Shown here one piece after another: positions 9,717 through 18,414 of a stretch of 64,000 nt of DNA. Position 1 is the stretch's first letter. Each line of letters begins with the position of its first letter. The notes under the pieces are model-generated. The model saw nothing but the letters and a program-made list of their open reading frames with translations, was not told the DNA's origin and searched no databases. The translations under genes and the position numbers were made by a program. The stretch is from NCBI RefSeq assembly GCF_019443085.1, contig NZ_JAHZIL010000004.1, positions 554,918 through 618,917 on the forward strand, given 5' to 3'. The DNA is from Marinobacter sp. F4218 (lineage in GTDB: Bacteria; Pseudomonadota; Gammaproteobacteria; Pseudomonadales; Oleiphilaceae).

Positions 9717-10127
9717 TTACCAGAGCGACCAGCCGCCCTCGTCATCTTCTTCAATTGCACCTTCTTCGGCGCTTTCGGTCTTGGCCGGCGCCTCAGACTT
9801 CGCTGGTGCGGAGGAGCTGGCACTGCTCTGTGCCGGCGCGGTAGAGGCCGCAGCGACCTTCACCGAAATCATGCCCAGCGCCTTTTTGGTCTCATCGTTC
9901 AGGGTTCCAGTCGCCTGAAGTCCGTTTTCCTTCTGGAACGTGGTCAACGCCGCGCGCGTGGCATCGTCCATTTTAGAGCTGACGTTCGTAATGTTATACC
10001 CGGCGCCATAGAGCGCATTCTTGAGGGCAACGGTTTCATCCGCATAGGCTACGGGCGCCAGCCCAAGCATGGCAGCGGTGCCGGCCGCCATTGCCAGTCG
10101 GCCCAGATGGTTGGTCGCTTTTCTCAT
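9717..10127 (-). CDS. Exported peptidoglycan-binding-like domain protein with acidic tail
   Basis: This is a 136-residue secreted protein. A Sec signal peptide (MRKATNHLGRLAMAAG, cleavage likely after APVAYA) is followed by one peptidoglycan-binding-type repeat (VALKNALYGAGYNITNVSSK, then ATRAALTTFQKENGLQATG and LNDETKKALG). An Ala/Ser/Pro/Glu-rich low-complexity region follows, then a very acidic end, EEGAIEEDDEGGWSLW. I prefer the ATG at 10127 (AGGTGAG upstream) over one at 10142 whose AGGAG lies only two bases away. No enzymatic domain is present. A periplasmic or envelope-associated role is likely, but the specific function is unknown. Confidence 0.7.
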   Translation of the reverse strand: MRKATNHLGRLAMAAGTAAMLGLAPVAYADETVALKNALYGAGYNITNVSSKMDDATRAALTTFQKENGLQATGTLNDETKKALGMISVKVAAASTAPAQSSASSSAPAKSEAPAKTESAEEGAIEEDDEGGWSLW

Positions 10128-10250
10128 GGTACTCACCTGCATTACTCCTGATATCTCGCCGATACCCGTTTCTTTTTTGTTTTGTGGTGCCTATCTCCAC
10201 AGGCTGGGGCAAACAATGAAAATCGTATCACACTTTCGCGACATGTAACC

Positions 10251-11351
10251 TCACCCGGCTCCATCGTCACCATGGCCGTGACTGGGTCCAACTTTTTCAG
10301 TCCGCCCGGTCTCCTCCCCAAACTCGCGGATAAAGATTCCCCAGAACGCCATGAACAGCGCCGCCACCAATGGCCCCATGACAAAACCGTTAACTCCGAA
10401 CATGACGATGCCCCCCAGAGTGGACAACAGTACGATGTAATCGGGCAGCTTGGTATCGCGGCCCACCAGCACCGGGCGCAGGAGGTTGTCCGCCAGGCCG
10501 ATAACCACAACGCCAAAAATGGTCAGTATCACTGCCTGGATCGTGTCCCCGACTGCGGCCAGGTAGATGGCGGCCGGCACCCAGACCAATGCTGCACCCA
10601 CGGCCGGCAACAGGGATACGATGGCCATCACAACACCCCAGAGCAGTGCGCCGCTAATTCCCAGGATCCAGAAAATCAGACCGCCCAGAGCCCCCTGGAT
10701 AATGGCGATCAGTAGATTGCCTTTCACGGTGGCCCGGGTTACCTCGGCAAACTTCGCGAACAGCAGTCGTTCACGCTCATCGCCGAGCGGCAGTGCCCGA
10801 ATCATCAGCTCCACCAGCTTGGTGCCGTCGCGTAGCAGGAAGAACGCCAGATACACCATCAGTGCCAGGCCCAGGAAAAACTGAAAGGTATTCTGACCAA
10901 CCCCAAGCGCCTGTTTTGCGAAAAACTGACTGCCACCGACAAAGATGTTGACCGCGCGGTCACGAATTTCGGCGAAATTGATATCAAACTGGGCCAGAAA
11001 CGACTGGATGGCGGGGAATGACTTGTTCACCTGATCAATATACTCGCCCGGTCGTATTTCACCATCCTGGATCTGCTGGTAAACGCCGACACCCTCGGCG
11101 ATGAGCGACGTTATCAGCACCAGCACCGGAATGACGACAATCACCATGCAAGTGACAAGCGTAATCAGGGCATTCACGTTCGGACGCTCTCCGATCTTGC
11201 GTACCAGCAGTTGCTGAACCGGGTGAAAAATCAGCGCGATGGCAACGGCCCAGAAAATGGGACCGAAAAACGGTTTCATGAGCCACACAAAGGCCAGGGA
11301 AACCCCCACCAACATCGCGAGAAAAGTCCGAGTTTCCAGTTTTGCGTACAT
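10251..11351 (-). CDS. AI-2E/PerM family membrane transporter
   Basis: This 366-residue polytopic membrane protein has seven or eight hydrophobic segments in the PerM/AI-2E (UPF0118) arrangement. Two helices come first, then a soluble loop of about 100 residues (GEIRPGEYIDQVNKSFPAIQ), then a helix bundle with the family's LPAVGAALVWVPAAIYL and GLADNLLRPVLVGRD segments. Members export diverse small molecules or ions (Na+/H+, indole, AI-2 have been proposed), so no substrate can be assigned. The ATG at 11351 (MYAKLETRTF) is preferred to an upstream TTG at 11372. The C-terminal tail is charged and glycine-rich. Confidence 0.85.
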   Translation of the reverse strand: MYAKLETRTFLAMLVGVSLAFVWLMKPFFGPIFWAVAIALIFHPVQQLLVRKIGERPNVNALITLVTCMVIVVIPVLVLITSLIAEGVGVYQQIQDGEIRPGEYIDQVNKSFPAIQSFLAQFDINFAEIRDRAVNIFVGGSQFFAKQALGVGQNTFQFFLGLALMVYLAFFLLRDGTKLVELMIRALPLGDERERLLFAKFAEVTRATVKGNLLIAIIQGALGGLIFWILGISGALLWGVVMAIVSLLPAVGAALVWVPAAIYLAAVGDTIQAVILTIFGVVVIGLADNLLRPVLVGRDTKLPDYIVLLSTLGGIVMFGVNGFVMGPLVAALFMAFWGIFIREFGEETGRTEKVGPSHGHGDDGAG

Positions 11352-11505
11352 AATTGTGGTTTTTCCTGACAAGTAAGAGCAAAAAGACGGCCCTGCCCGG
11401 CTTCAGCCGCAGAACAGGGCTAGCCTACCACGGCAACGTGGCCACTGTAGCCCGCTTCAGGTTATAGTGAACGGTTGTTGATCAGCTATTAAACAGGTCG
11501 CGCTG

Positions 11506-11850
11506 TTGGAACTGGAAACCTTTACACCGGAAACCGCCCTGGAAGCCGCCATTGAACTGCGCCGGGTGCTGGCAGCCCGTACCCACCGCCGCAAGGTGTT
11601 GGGGCAGGAGGTGCTGGTCCCGGGCCAGTTGGGTGAGGCACTGCAGCTGCCGCGTACCATCAACCGTCTGCAGAGCAAGCAACAACGGCAACGTGAACTC
11701 GGCCTGGACGATTTTCAGGAATTGTGGCCAACCCTTTCACCGACAACTCGCGAAAAAGTGCTGAATGGCATAGGCTGGTATGATCCGAAGGAGCTTGATT
11801 GGGAAGACAAGCGTTCCAACCGTCGACCAGTGGTCGATCCGGATAACTAA
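11506..11850 (+). CDS. Conserved-looking hypothetical protein, 114 aa
   Basis: I do not recognise this protein. It is small, soluble and charged, with no signal peptide or membrane helix. The middle is basic and helical (AARTHRRKVLG, NRLQSKQQRQRELGLDDFQELW), and the C-terminus is NGIGWYDPKELDWEDKRSN followed by RRPVVDPDN. The only usable start is a TTG at 11506 with ACAGGT about 9 nt upstream, because an in-frame stop lies at 11479. Codon use resembles its neighbours, supporting a real gene. It lies 71 nt before the small cysteine-rich gene. Confidence 0.6.
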   Translation: MELETFTPETALEAAIELRRVLAARTHRRKVLGQEVLVPGQLGEALQLPRTINRLQSKQQRQRELGLDDFQELWPTLSPTTREKVLNGIGWYDPKELDWEDKRSNRRPVVDPDN

Positions 11851-11921
11851 CGCGTAATGGGGCAGGAGACTTTTATTTGTCACACTCCGTCCCTAGGTTG
11901 GACTTTATCAGGAGGATAATC

Positions 11922-12176
11922 ATGAGCATAAACGATCAACATATCTACACTGCCCTGGTTGCTGAGGGCAGTGCCGTCCCGACCCTTCTCTGCGGTCATT
12001 GTGGTTCAATACTGTCCCGCGCCCGGATTTTCCGGAACGAAGGCGATCGCCTTCAGGACGTCAAATGCATGACCGTCGGTCTGTGTTCGGCCGACGATTG
12101 CGGCGCCGTAAACTGCTGCGATTCGGCCATGGCCAGCATTGAAAACCCGGACCAGCTATTTGGAATGGCGTCCTGA
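11922..12176 (+). CDS. Small cysteine-rich protein, probable metal binder
   Basis: I do not recognise this 84-residue protein as a named family. It has seven cysteines: C24 and C27 in LLCGHCGS, C49, C55, C60, and the pair C65-C66 in NCCDS. The spacing CxxC, then CxxxxxC, CxxxxC and CxxxxCC suggests a zinc or Fe-S site. The start at 11922 sits after an excellent CAGGAGGATAATC site, so it is likely well expressed; a possible longer form from 11877 lacks such a site. There is no signal peptide. The location beside the dehalogenase-like gene and a gene remnant suggests an accessory region. Confidence 0.65.
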   Translation: MSINDQHIYTALVAEGSAVPTLLCGHCGSILSRARIFRNEGDRLQDVKCMTVGLCSADDCGAVNCCDSAMASIENPDQLFGMAS

Positions 12177-12322
12177 TTCAAAGCGGCAACGCACTGTTAC
12201 GCAACTCAAACACACAAAATTTCCATCTGCTTTATCCTGATCTTCGACGATTGTCTTATCGGCCTTCCAGTGCAGGAAGACCCGGACAATCACGCAACCA
12301 ATCAGTCAGGACAGTCGATGGC

Positions 12323-13222
12323 ATGCGTATTCTGAGAACCGATGAAGCCCGCTTCGCAGGCCTTCCGGATTACCCTTTTACTCCGCATTATCTTGATGTA
12401 GCGCCCAACCTGCGTATGCATTATGTGGACGAGGGCCCGGAGAGTGCTTCACCGGTGCTGATGCTGCACGGTGAGCCATCGTGGTCTTACCTCTACCGGC
12501 ACATGATTCCGCAGGTGGCTGCGGCCGGCTACAGGGTTCTGGCGCCGGATCTGATCGGTTTCGGAAAATCCGACAAACCCGCGGCCGTCGAGGATTACAG
12601 CTACGAGCGACATATGGAATGGCTTGCGAGCTGGCTGGAAGCCCTGAATCTGACAAACGTCACCCTGGTTTGCCAGAACTGGGGGTCGCTGCTGGGTCTG
12701 AGACTGGCAGCAGAGCACCCTCAGCGTTTCAGTCGGATCATCGTCGGTAACGGAATGCTGCCGACCGGCGAGAATCGTGTCCCGACGGCGTTTTCACTGT
12801 GGAAGGCCTTTGCCAGCCACAGCCCCTGGTTTCCGATCGGGCGAATCGTCCAGCTCGGCACTGAACGGACCCTGTCCAAGGCAGAACTGGCCGCGTACGA
12901 AGCACCGTTCCCGACAGCGGATTACAAGGCGGGCGCCCGGGCATTCCCGAAGCTGGTTCCCCTGTCCGGTGATGATCCGTCGGGGGAAGCCAACAGGGAA
13001 GCCTGGAGAGTGTTGGAGAAATGGCGCAAGCCCTTCATCACCTGCTTTAGTAGCGGGGATCCGATTACCCGGGGCGGTGATCGCTACATGCAACGCCGAA
13101 TCCCCGGCGCCCATGGTCAACCGCACATTACATTGCGAGGCGGGCACTTCCTGCAGGAAGACTCCCCAGAGGACTTTTCCCGCATCATTATAGATGCCCT
13201 GAAATCAGAAATGGCGGCCTGA
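12323..13222 (+). CDS. Haloalkane-dehalogenase-like alpha/beta hydrolase with Asn at the nucleophile position
   Basis: The 299-residue protein follows the DhlA/DhmA-type haloalkane dehalogenase plan. It has the oxyanion motif HGEPSWSYLYR (H49), FGKSDKP, the nucleophile elbow CQNWGSLLGLRL, the acid FSSGDPITRGGD (D246) and the catalytic His in GGHFLQED (H275). The usual elbow is QDWGG, whose Asp attacks the carbon-halogen bond. Here codon 119 at 12677 is AAC, so the nucleophile is Asn, while the halide-binding Trp after it (W120) remains. The protein may be inactive, may be activated by deamidation, or may do different chemistry. The ATG at 12323 gives the standard family length. A thioesterase remnant begins right at its 3' end on the opposite strand. 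Confidence 0.8.
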   Translation: MRILRTDEARFAGLPDYPFTPHYLDVAPNLRMHYVDEGPESASPVLMLHGEPSWSYLYRHMIPQVAAAGYRVLAPDLIGFGKSDKPAAVEDYSYERHMEWLASWLEALNLTNVTLVCQNWGSLLGLRLAAEHPQRFSRIIVGNGMLPTGENRVPTAFSLWKAFASHSPWFPIGRIVQLGTERTLSKAELAAYEAPFPTADYKAGARAFPKLVPLSGDDPSGEANREAWRVLEKWRKPFITCFSSGDPITRGGDRYMQRRIPGAHGQPHITLRGGHFLQEDSPEDFSRIIIDALKSEMAA

Positions 13223-13599
13223 GTCGCCCGGCGACAGTGCAGGACGTGGGTGGATGATATCAAGGGCCCAGCTCAGCGAACTGGCAGGTACGGGGCCACT
13301 TAGGTGCGGCAGGACCGCCGTTGGCCAGGTGTTAACCAGAGCCACGATGTGGGCATCGGAGAAGGTTTCAGGCGACTCGCGGAATTGCATCCAACCTCCC
13401 ATTTCCCGTCCGCCCTTGCCTGAGAAGGGCATATGCCCGAATGACCAGCGCATCTCAATGTGCCGAGTGAATTCCGGGGTCGTATTGGGAATATAGGGTA
13501 ACGCCGGGCACTGCTCCACGGGTTGAGCCTCGGATGCCGAAAGGGCATCCACCTGCACCACGGATTCCCGGTCGCCGACAACAACTGATCAAAGGTCAT
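13205..13599 (-). pseudogene. Remnant of a TesB-like acyl-CoA thioesterase family gene
   Basis: The minus strand reads MTFDQLL at 13599, a typical start for thioesterase-family proteins. It then continues in a different frame as VVVGDRESVVQVDALSAS, followed by PNTTPEFTRHIEMRW, SFGHMPFSGKGGREMGGW and PASSLSWALDIIHPRPA, which look like the centre of the roughly 265-residue double-hotdog family. About 100 N-terminal residues are missing at a frame-changing junction near 13588. The last 55 or so residues are missing after about 13225, where the frame runs into the dehalogenase stop region. Only about 120 residues remain. I read it as a decayed gene; a short expressed fragment starting at 13561 cannot be ruled out. 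Confidence 0.62.
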
Positions 13600-13731
13600 T
13601 CCTGAACCCTGTTAGCAACCTACCGGAAAAGGAAAGACTGCCTCAGATGCACCACCAAAGCAATAGTGGCGCACCGGCAACTACCTACAGGGATTAGGGG
13701 ATTATGCATATTAAAGCAACGGCAAAGCGGC

Positions 13732-13737
13732 TATAAT
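13732..13737 (+). promoter_or_regulatory. Candidate -10 box for the DEAD-box helicase gene
   Basis: A perfect TATAAT lies about 58 nt before the helicase start. A poor -35 (TTAAAG) sits 15 nt upstream, so the -35 assignment is uncertain. Confidence 0.4.
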
Positions 13738-13794
13738 GCGGCCACATCGTGCATTGCCCGACAATGCCTTACCCCCCGAATTCCGAGTAAATCA

Positions 13795-15309
13795 ATGTCA
13801 GAATTGTCCTTTGCCGAACTGGGTCTGGACCCGGCCGTACTTGAAGCCGTGACCGCTGTTGGCTATGAAAAACCGTCTCCCATTCAGGCTCAGTCCATCC
13901 CCGCACTGCTGGCCGGAAACCATCTTTTGGGTGTTGCCCAGACAGGTACCGGTAAAACAGCGGCCTTTGCGCTTCCTCTGCTGAGCCGAATTGACGCATC
14001 CATCACTGAGCCCCAGATTCTGGTGTTGGCTCCGACCCGGGAACTGGCCATTCAGGTGGCTGAGGCATTCACAACCTACGCCAGCAAGTTCCGCCAGTTC
14101 CATGTGCTGCCGATTTACGGCGGCCAGGATTTTTATCCCCAGATCAAGGGCCTGAGGCGCGGTGCCCAGGTTATTGTCGGCACCCCGGGGCGCATGCTCG
14201 ATCATCTGCGCAAGGGTACCCTGAAACTGGACAGCCTCAAGGCTCTGGTTCTGGACGAAGCCGACGAAATGCTGCGCATGGGTTTCATTGACGATGTCGA
14301 AGCGATCCTGGCCAAGACGCCAGAGAACTGCCAGCGCGCCTTGTTCTCGGCCACCATGCCTCCTCAGATCAAGAAGGTCGCCCAGACCTACCTGCGCAAC
14401 GCAACCGAAGTAAAAATCGAGAGCGAAACCCGGACGGTCGAGCGGATCTCCCAGTTCGTCCTGCCGGTCTACGCCGAGCGCAAGCTGGACGCCCTGACCC
14501 GCATCCTGGAAGTCGAACCGATCGATGCCGCCATTATCTTCGTGCGCACCAAGGCCGAAACCACCATGCTGGCGGAGAAACTGTCGGCACGCGGCCATGC
14601 CGTCGCGCCCCTGAGTGGCGATCTGAATCAGCGCCAGCGCGAGCAAACCGTTGAAGACCTGAAACGTGGCAAGAAAGACATCATCATTGCGACCGATGTA
14701 GCCGCCCGCGGTCTGGACGTCTCTCGCATCACTCACGTCATCAACTACGACGTGCCCTACGATACTGAAGCCTACATCCACCGGGTGGGCCGGACCGGTC
14801 GCGCCGGTCGTACTGGCAAAGCCATCCTGCTGGTCACTCCCCGTGAGCGCAGCTGGCTGAAGACCCTTGAGCGCGCCACCAATTCGCCGATGGAAGCCTA
14901 CGAACTGCCCTCCCCCACTGATCTCAAGAAGATGCGGGAACAGCAGTTTGAGGCCCAGCTGCTGGGTTTCGCGGAGGACAAGAAACTGGCGAAGGCGATG
15001 TCGCTGCTCGACGAGATTGCCGAGCGTAATGAGATGGATATGGCGATGGTTGCCGGTGCCCTGGCGTGCTGGATGGAAGCTGCGCAGCCAGGCTCACTGC
15101 CGCTGGAGCAGCCGGAAGCCCTGCCGGTCGTTTCTGCCACCCCGCCCCGCCGTGATCGCAAAGGCGGGCGTCCTGGCGAGTTTCGCAAGGGCCCGAAAGG
15201 GGGCTTCAAGAAAGGCGGGCCCAAGGGCAAAGGCGGCCCAGGCGGTCGCGGTAAACCGCCCGGCAAGGGCGGCAAGCCCGCTGGAAAGCGCCCACCCCGC
15301 CAGGCTTAA
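13795..15309 (+). CDS. DEAD-box ATP-dependent RNA helicase (DeaD/CsdA-like)
   Basis: This 504-residue protein unwinds RNA duplexes in ribosome assembly or RNA decay, by analogy with DeaD and RhlE. Motifs appear in order: Q-motif GYEKPSPIQ, Walker A AQTGTGKTA, PTRELA, TPGR, VLDEADEML, SAT, the ARGLDV segment, and HRVGRTGRAG. After residue 380 come a helical region (LGFAEDKKLAKAMSLLDEIA) and a basic Gly/Lys/Arg/Pro-rich tail of about 50 residues. The tail likely binds RNA and replaces the RNA-binding domain of full-length DeaD. The ATG at 13795 gives MSELSFAELGL, the usual start of the family; the reading frame upstream of it is not coding. Confidence 0.92.
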   Translation: MSELSFAELGLDPAVLEAVTAVGYEKPSPIQAQSIPALLAGNHLLGVAQTGTGKTAAFALPLLSRIDASITEPQILVLAPTRELAIQVAEAFTTYASKFRQFHVLPIYGGQDFYPQIKGLRRGAQVIVGTPGRMLDHLRKGTLKLDSLKALVLDEADEMLRMGFIDDVEAILAKTPENCQRALFSATMPPQIKKVAQTYLRNATEVKIESETRTVERISQFVLPVYAERKLDALTRILEVEPIDAAIIFVRTKAETTMLAEKLSARGHAVAPLSGDLNQRQREQTVEDLKRGKKDIIIATDVAARGLDVSRITHVINYDVPYDTEAYIHRVGRTGRAGRTGKAILLVTPRERSWLKTLERATNSPMEAYELPSPTDLKKMREQQFEAQLLGFAEDKKLAKAMSLLDEIAERNEMDMAMVAGALACWMEAAQPGSLPLEQPEALPVVSATPPRRDRKGGRPGEFRKGPKGGFKKGGPKGKGGPGGRGKPPGKGGKPAGKRPPRQA

Positions 15310-15815
15310 GCCTGGCGCTGGTAGACGACGAAACTGTAGTCGTACGGATTGTTGTCGGACGCGGAGAAATCCTCCCGTCCGATCTCTTCCCACTGGCCCC
15401 AGTCCACTTCCGGAAAGAACGCGTCCCCGTCCACTTCTGCGTGCACCTGGGTGACGTACATTCGATCCACCATCGGTAGCGCCTCGGTATAGATCTGGCC
15501 GCCCCCGATGATCATCACCTCGTCCCCCCCTTCCAGCTCGGCCTGAGCCTCGGCTTTGACCAACGCATCCTGCAGCGACGTTGCCGCCACCGTGCCGGCG
15601 GGTGCCTGCCAGTCCGGATTCCGGGAAATAACCACGTTCATGCGACCCGGCAGTGGCCGACCAATGGAATCCCAGGTCTTACGCCCCATGATTATGGGCT
15701 TGCCCATGGTCGCCTGCTTGAAGTAGCGCAGGTCGCCCGGCAGGTACCAAGGGAGATTGTTGTTGCGACCGATGACCCGGTTACGGGACATGGCGACGAT
15801 GAGGGCTTTCCTCAT
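15306..15815 (-). CDS. folA: Dihydrofolate reductase
   Basis: FolA reduces dihydrofolate to tetrahydrofolate with NADPH and restores the cofactor consumed by thymidylate synthase, encoded just upstream. The 169-residue length is standard. The sequence shows ALIVAMSRNRVIGRNNNLPW, the conserved LPGDLRYFKQATMGKPIIMG, GRKTWDSIG and the IIGGGQIY signature. The start ATG at 15815 has GAGGATCCGAA upstream. It overlaps the helicase stop by 4 nt tail to tail and lies 77 nt downstream of thyA, so the two may be cotranscribed. Confidence 0.95.
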   Translation of the reverse strand: MRKALIVAMSRNRVIGRNNNLPWYLPGDLRYFKQATMGKPIIMGRKTWDSIGRPLPGRMNVVISRNPDWQAPAGTVAATSLQDALVKAEAQAELEGGDEVMIIGGGQIYTEALPMVDRMYVTQVHAEVDGDAFFPEVDWGQWEEIGREDFSASDNNPYDYSFVVYQRQA

Positions 15816-15892
15816 TTCGGATCCTCTTGCTTTGGCGTTGGCAAGCTCTACCTCCCGCCCGCAGTCAGGCTGAAGAAACAGTCAACTGAAGT

Positions 15893-16732
15893 TTAAATCG
15901 CGATCGGAGCCTTGATCCCCGGATAAGGGTCATAACCTTCGAACTCAAAATCTTCCAGTTCATACTCGAAGATGGATGCCGGTTTGCGCCTGATCACCAG
16001 CTTCGGCAGGGCACGCGGTTCACGTTTGAGCTGTTCGAAGACAATGTCGTCAGTCAAGTGGTTCTGGTACAGGTGGCAATCACCAAACGTATGCACGAAC
16101 TCACCAACGTCCAGATCGCATTGCTGGGCGATCATATGTGTCAACAGGGCGTAAGAGGCAATATTGAACGGCACGCCGAGAAAGAGATCGGCGCTGCGCT
16201 GGTAGAGCTGGCAGGAGAGCTTGCCGTCGGCCACGTAGAACTGGAACAGGCAATGGCAGGGGGCCAGCGCCATACGACCTTGACGAACGTTATCCTGGGG
16301 GCCGATGGACTCGTCCGGAAGTTCGGCCGGATTCCAGGCCGAGACAATCAGGCGCCGGGAGTTCGGCTTGGCTCGGATCTGCTCAACCACTTCGCTGATC
16401 TGATCGACCACCCGACCGTCCGGGCACTGCCAACTACGCCACTGCTTGCCGTATATCGGTCCCAGGTCGCCATCGTCCAGGGCCCACTCGTTCCAGATCG
16501 ACACCTTGCGCTCTTGCAGCCAGGAGTTGTCGGTGGAACCGTTCAGGAACCAGAGCAACTCGTAAATAATACTGCGCAGATGGACTTTCTTGGTGGTGAC
16601 CAGCGGAAAACCATCCTGGAGATTGAAGCGGACCTGGCGCCCGAACACGGATCGCGTGCCGACGCCAGTCCGGTCACCTTTACCGTATCCGTTATCGACA
16701 ACATCCTGCATCAGGTCGAGATAGGCTTTCAT
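15893..16732 (-). CDS. thyA: Thymidylate synthase
   Basis: ThyA methylates dUMP to dTMP using methylenetetrahydrofolate. The 279-residue protein has [13 protein letters not shown] near the start, the catalytic Cys in [13 protein letters not shown], and the substrate loop [20 protein letters not shown]. The usual length is 264; the extra residues lie in the mid-region insertion around KPNSRRL. The ATG at 16732 overlaps the lgt stop (ATGA), the same lgt-thyA coupling seen in many gammaproteobacteria. A longer frame upstream lies within lgt and is not used. Confidence 0.96.
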   Translation of the reverse strand: MKAYLDLMQDVVDNGYGKGDRTGVGTRSVFGRQVRFNLQDGFPLVTTKKVHLRSIIYELLWFLNGSTDNSWLQERKVSIWNEWALDDGDLGPIYGKQWRSWQCPDGRVVDQISEVVEQIRAKPNSRRLIVSAWNPAELPDESIGPQDNVRQGRMALAPCHCLFQFYVADGKLSCQLYQRSADLFLGVPFNIASYALLTHMIAQQCDLDVGEFVHTFGDCHLYQNHLTDDIVFEQLKREPRALPKLVIRRKPASIFEYELEDFEFEGYDPYPGIKAPIAI

Positions 16733-17517
16733 TCCGCATTTCTCCGGTAAGCAATGTACATAAGGGCGGCACCAGCCAAAATCATCGGCGTCGACAGCAC
16801 TTGCCCCATGGTTAGCCAATCAAACGCCAGGTATCCAAGTTGCGGATCCGGTTCGCGCACGAATTCCACCATGAACCGGAACACGCCATAGAAAATCAGA
16901 AACATGCCGGACACCGCCATCCGCGGTCTGGGCTTTGCTGAAAACCACCACAGGATAACGAACAGCGCAACGCCCTCAAGGGCAAACTGATACAGCTGGG
17001 AGGGGTGCCGGGCCAGTGCATCCGGCGCAGTCGGAAAGACCATGCCCCAAGACACATCGGTCGGCTTGCCCCATAGTTCGCCATTGATAAAGTTACCAAT
17101 ACGACCCGCGCCTAGCCCAACCGGCACCAGCGGCGCCACGAAGTCAGCGATTTTCCAGAAACCGGCTCCGACTTTGCGCCCGTACCACCACATTGCCAGC
17201 ATGACGCCCAGCAGGCCACCGTGAAAGGACATGCCGCCCTCCCAAACCCGCAGCAGCCAGAGGGGGTCCGCCAGGAAAACATCGAAATTGTAGAAGATCA
17301 CGTAGCCAAACCGGCCACCGAGGATTACCCCAAGGGCCAGGTAGAACAGCAGGTCCCCCATCTGCTCTTCGTCGATCGGAGACCCTGGTTTGCGAGTACG
17401 CAAGCGCCCGAGCCACCAACCGGCAACAAACCCCACCAGGTAGGTCAGGCCATACCAATGAATCTTGAGTGGACCGATGGCAATGGCCACCGGATCAATC
17501 TGGGGATGCTGCAGCAT
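16729..17517 (-). CDS. lgt: Prolipoprotein diacylglyceryl transferase
   Basis: Lgt transfers a diacylglyceryl group from phosphatidylglycerol to the lipobox cysteine of prolipoproteins at the inner membrane. The 262-residue protein has about seven membrane segments. It shows the signature [31 protein letters not shown] with the catalytic-region His, and the C-terminal [13 protein letters not shown] motif ([20 protein letters not shown]). I prefer the ATG at 17517 (MLQHPQID) with AGAGG 6 nt upstream over a TTG at 17523. It overlaps thyA by 4 nt and follows the TauE-like gene. Confidence 0.95.
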   Translation of the reverse strand: MLQHPQIDPVAIAIGPLKIHWYGLTYLVGFVAGWWLGRLRTRKPGSPIDEEQMGDLLFYLALGVILGGRFGYVIFYNFDVFLADPLWLLRVWEGGMSFHGGLLGVMLAMWWYGRKVGAGFWKIADFVAPLVPVGLGAGRIGNFINGELWGKPTDVSWGMVFPTAPDALARHPSQLYQFALEGVALFVILWWFSAKPRPRMAVSGMFLIFYGVFRFMVEFVREPDPQLGYLAFDWLTMGQVLSTPMILAGAALMYIAYRRNAE

Positions 17518-17527
17518 CGACAACCTC

Positions 17528-18325
17528 TCAGCTCAAAAGAAAACGGAGCCCCACAAGAAGCAGGACGACGGCAAAAACTCGTTTCAGGACCACGGCATCC
17601 AACCGGTGCGCCAGCGTAGCCCCCACCCGGGCGAACACCACGCTGGTCAGGATGATACCCAGGAGTGCGGGCAGGTAAATAAACCCAACGCTGTACTCTG
17701 GCAGGTAGGTGTTGCCCCACCCCGTCCAGATGTTACCCAGTGCACCGGCGACGGCAATCGGTAAGCCACACGCCGCAGAGGTGCCCACCGCGTTCTGCAT
17801 GCGCACATTGCACCAGGTCATATAGGGCACCGTCAGGGTGCCACCACCGATCCCGAAGATGGCAGAGGCCCAGCCAATTACTCCCCCGGAGGCGACAAGA
17901 CCCGGTTGGCCCGGAACAACCCGCCCCGGCTTGGGGTTGGCACCGGTCAGCATCTTGATGGCGACCGCGATGACAAACACCCCGATCACCAGTTCCAGTG
18001 CCGGCCCGCTCAACAACGACGCTGACCAGGCGCCAATTATCGCGCCGACCACGATACCCACTGCCATGGGCCGAAAAATATCCCAACGGACGGCCCCGTG
18101 CCGGTGATGGGACCGGATGGAGCTGAGAGAGGTAAACACAATGGTCGCCAGAGAGGTGCCAACCGCCAGATGGGCTGCGATTTCAGGACTGATGCCCTGA
18201 AGACCGAAACTGAAAATCAGTACAGGGACAATAATAAGCCCGCCACCGATACCAAACAGACCCGCCAGCGTACCAGCAAGGGCACCAAGCGCCAGATAGG
18301 AAGCAAATACGTAAATCAGGGTCAT
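17528..18325 (-). CDS. TauE/SafE family sulfite/anion exporter
   Basis: This 265-residue membrane permease carries the two Gly-rich repeats typical of TauE/Saf[21 protein letters not shown] near the start and [19 protein letters not shown] after residue 150. It has about eight membrane helices. Members export sulfite, sulfoacetate or other organosulfur anions, but the substrate here is unknown. The start is uncertain: I chose the ATG at 18325 ([11 protein letters not shown]) with AAGG just upstream, and ATGs at 18337 and 18388 are in frame. It is divergent from the NRDE gene and lies just upstream of lgt. Confidence 0.85.
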   Translation of the reverse strand: MTLIYVFASYLALGALAGTLAGLFGIGGGLIIVPVLIFSFGLQGISPEIAAHLAVGTSLATIVFTSLSSIRSHHRHGAVRWDIFRPMAVGIVVGAIIGAWSASLLSGPALELVIGVFVIAVAIKMLTGANPKPGRVVPGQPGLVASGGVIGWASAIFGIGGGTLTVPYMTWCNVRMQNAVGTSAACGLPIAVAGALGNIWTGWGNTYLPEYSVGFIYLPALLGIILTSVVFARVGATLAHRLDAVVLKRVFAVVLLLVGLRFLLS

Positions 18326-18414
18326 CGCCTTGTCCATAGCCCCGCAGAACAAGGCTGGTATGATACACACCGCAACTGCCAACTTCATCAAATCCGGGAG
18401 TGCCACGCGACACT

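Noticed and set aside
13700..13794. N-terminal extension of the DEAD-box helicase from 13666
   Set aside because: The upstream part contains the TATAAT promoter element, has no helicase similarity, and the ATG at 13795 gives the standard N-terminus.
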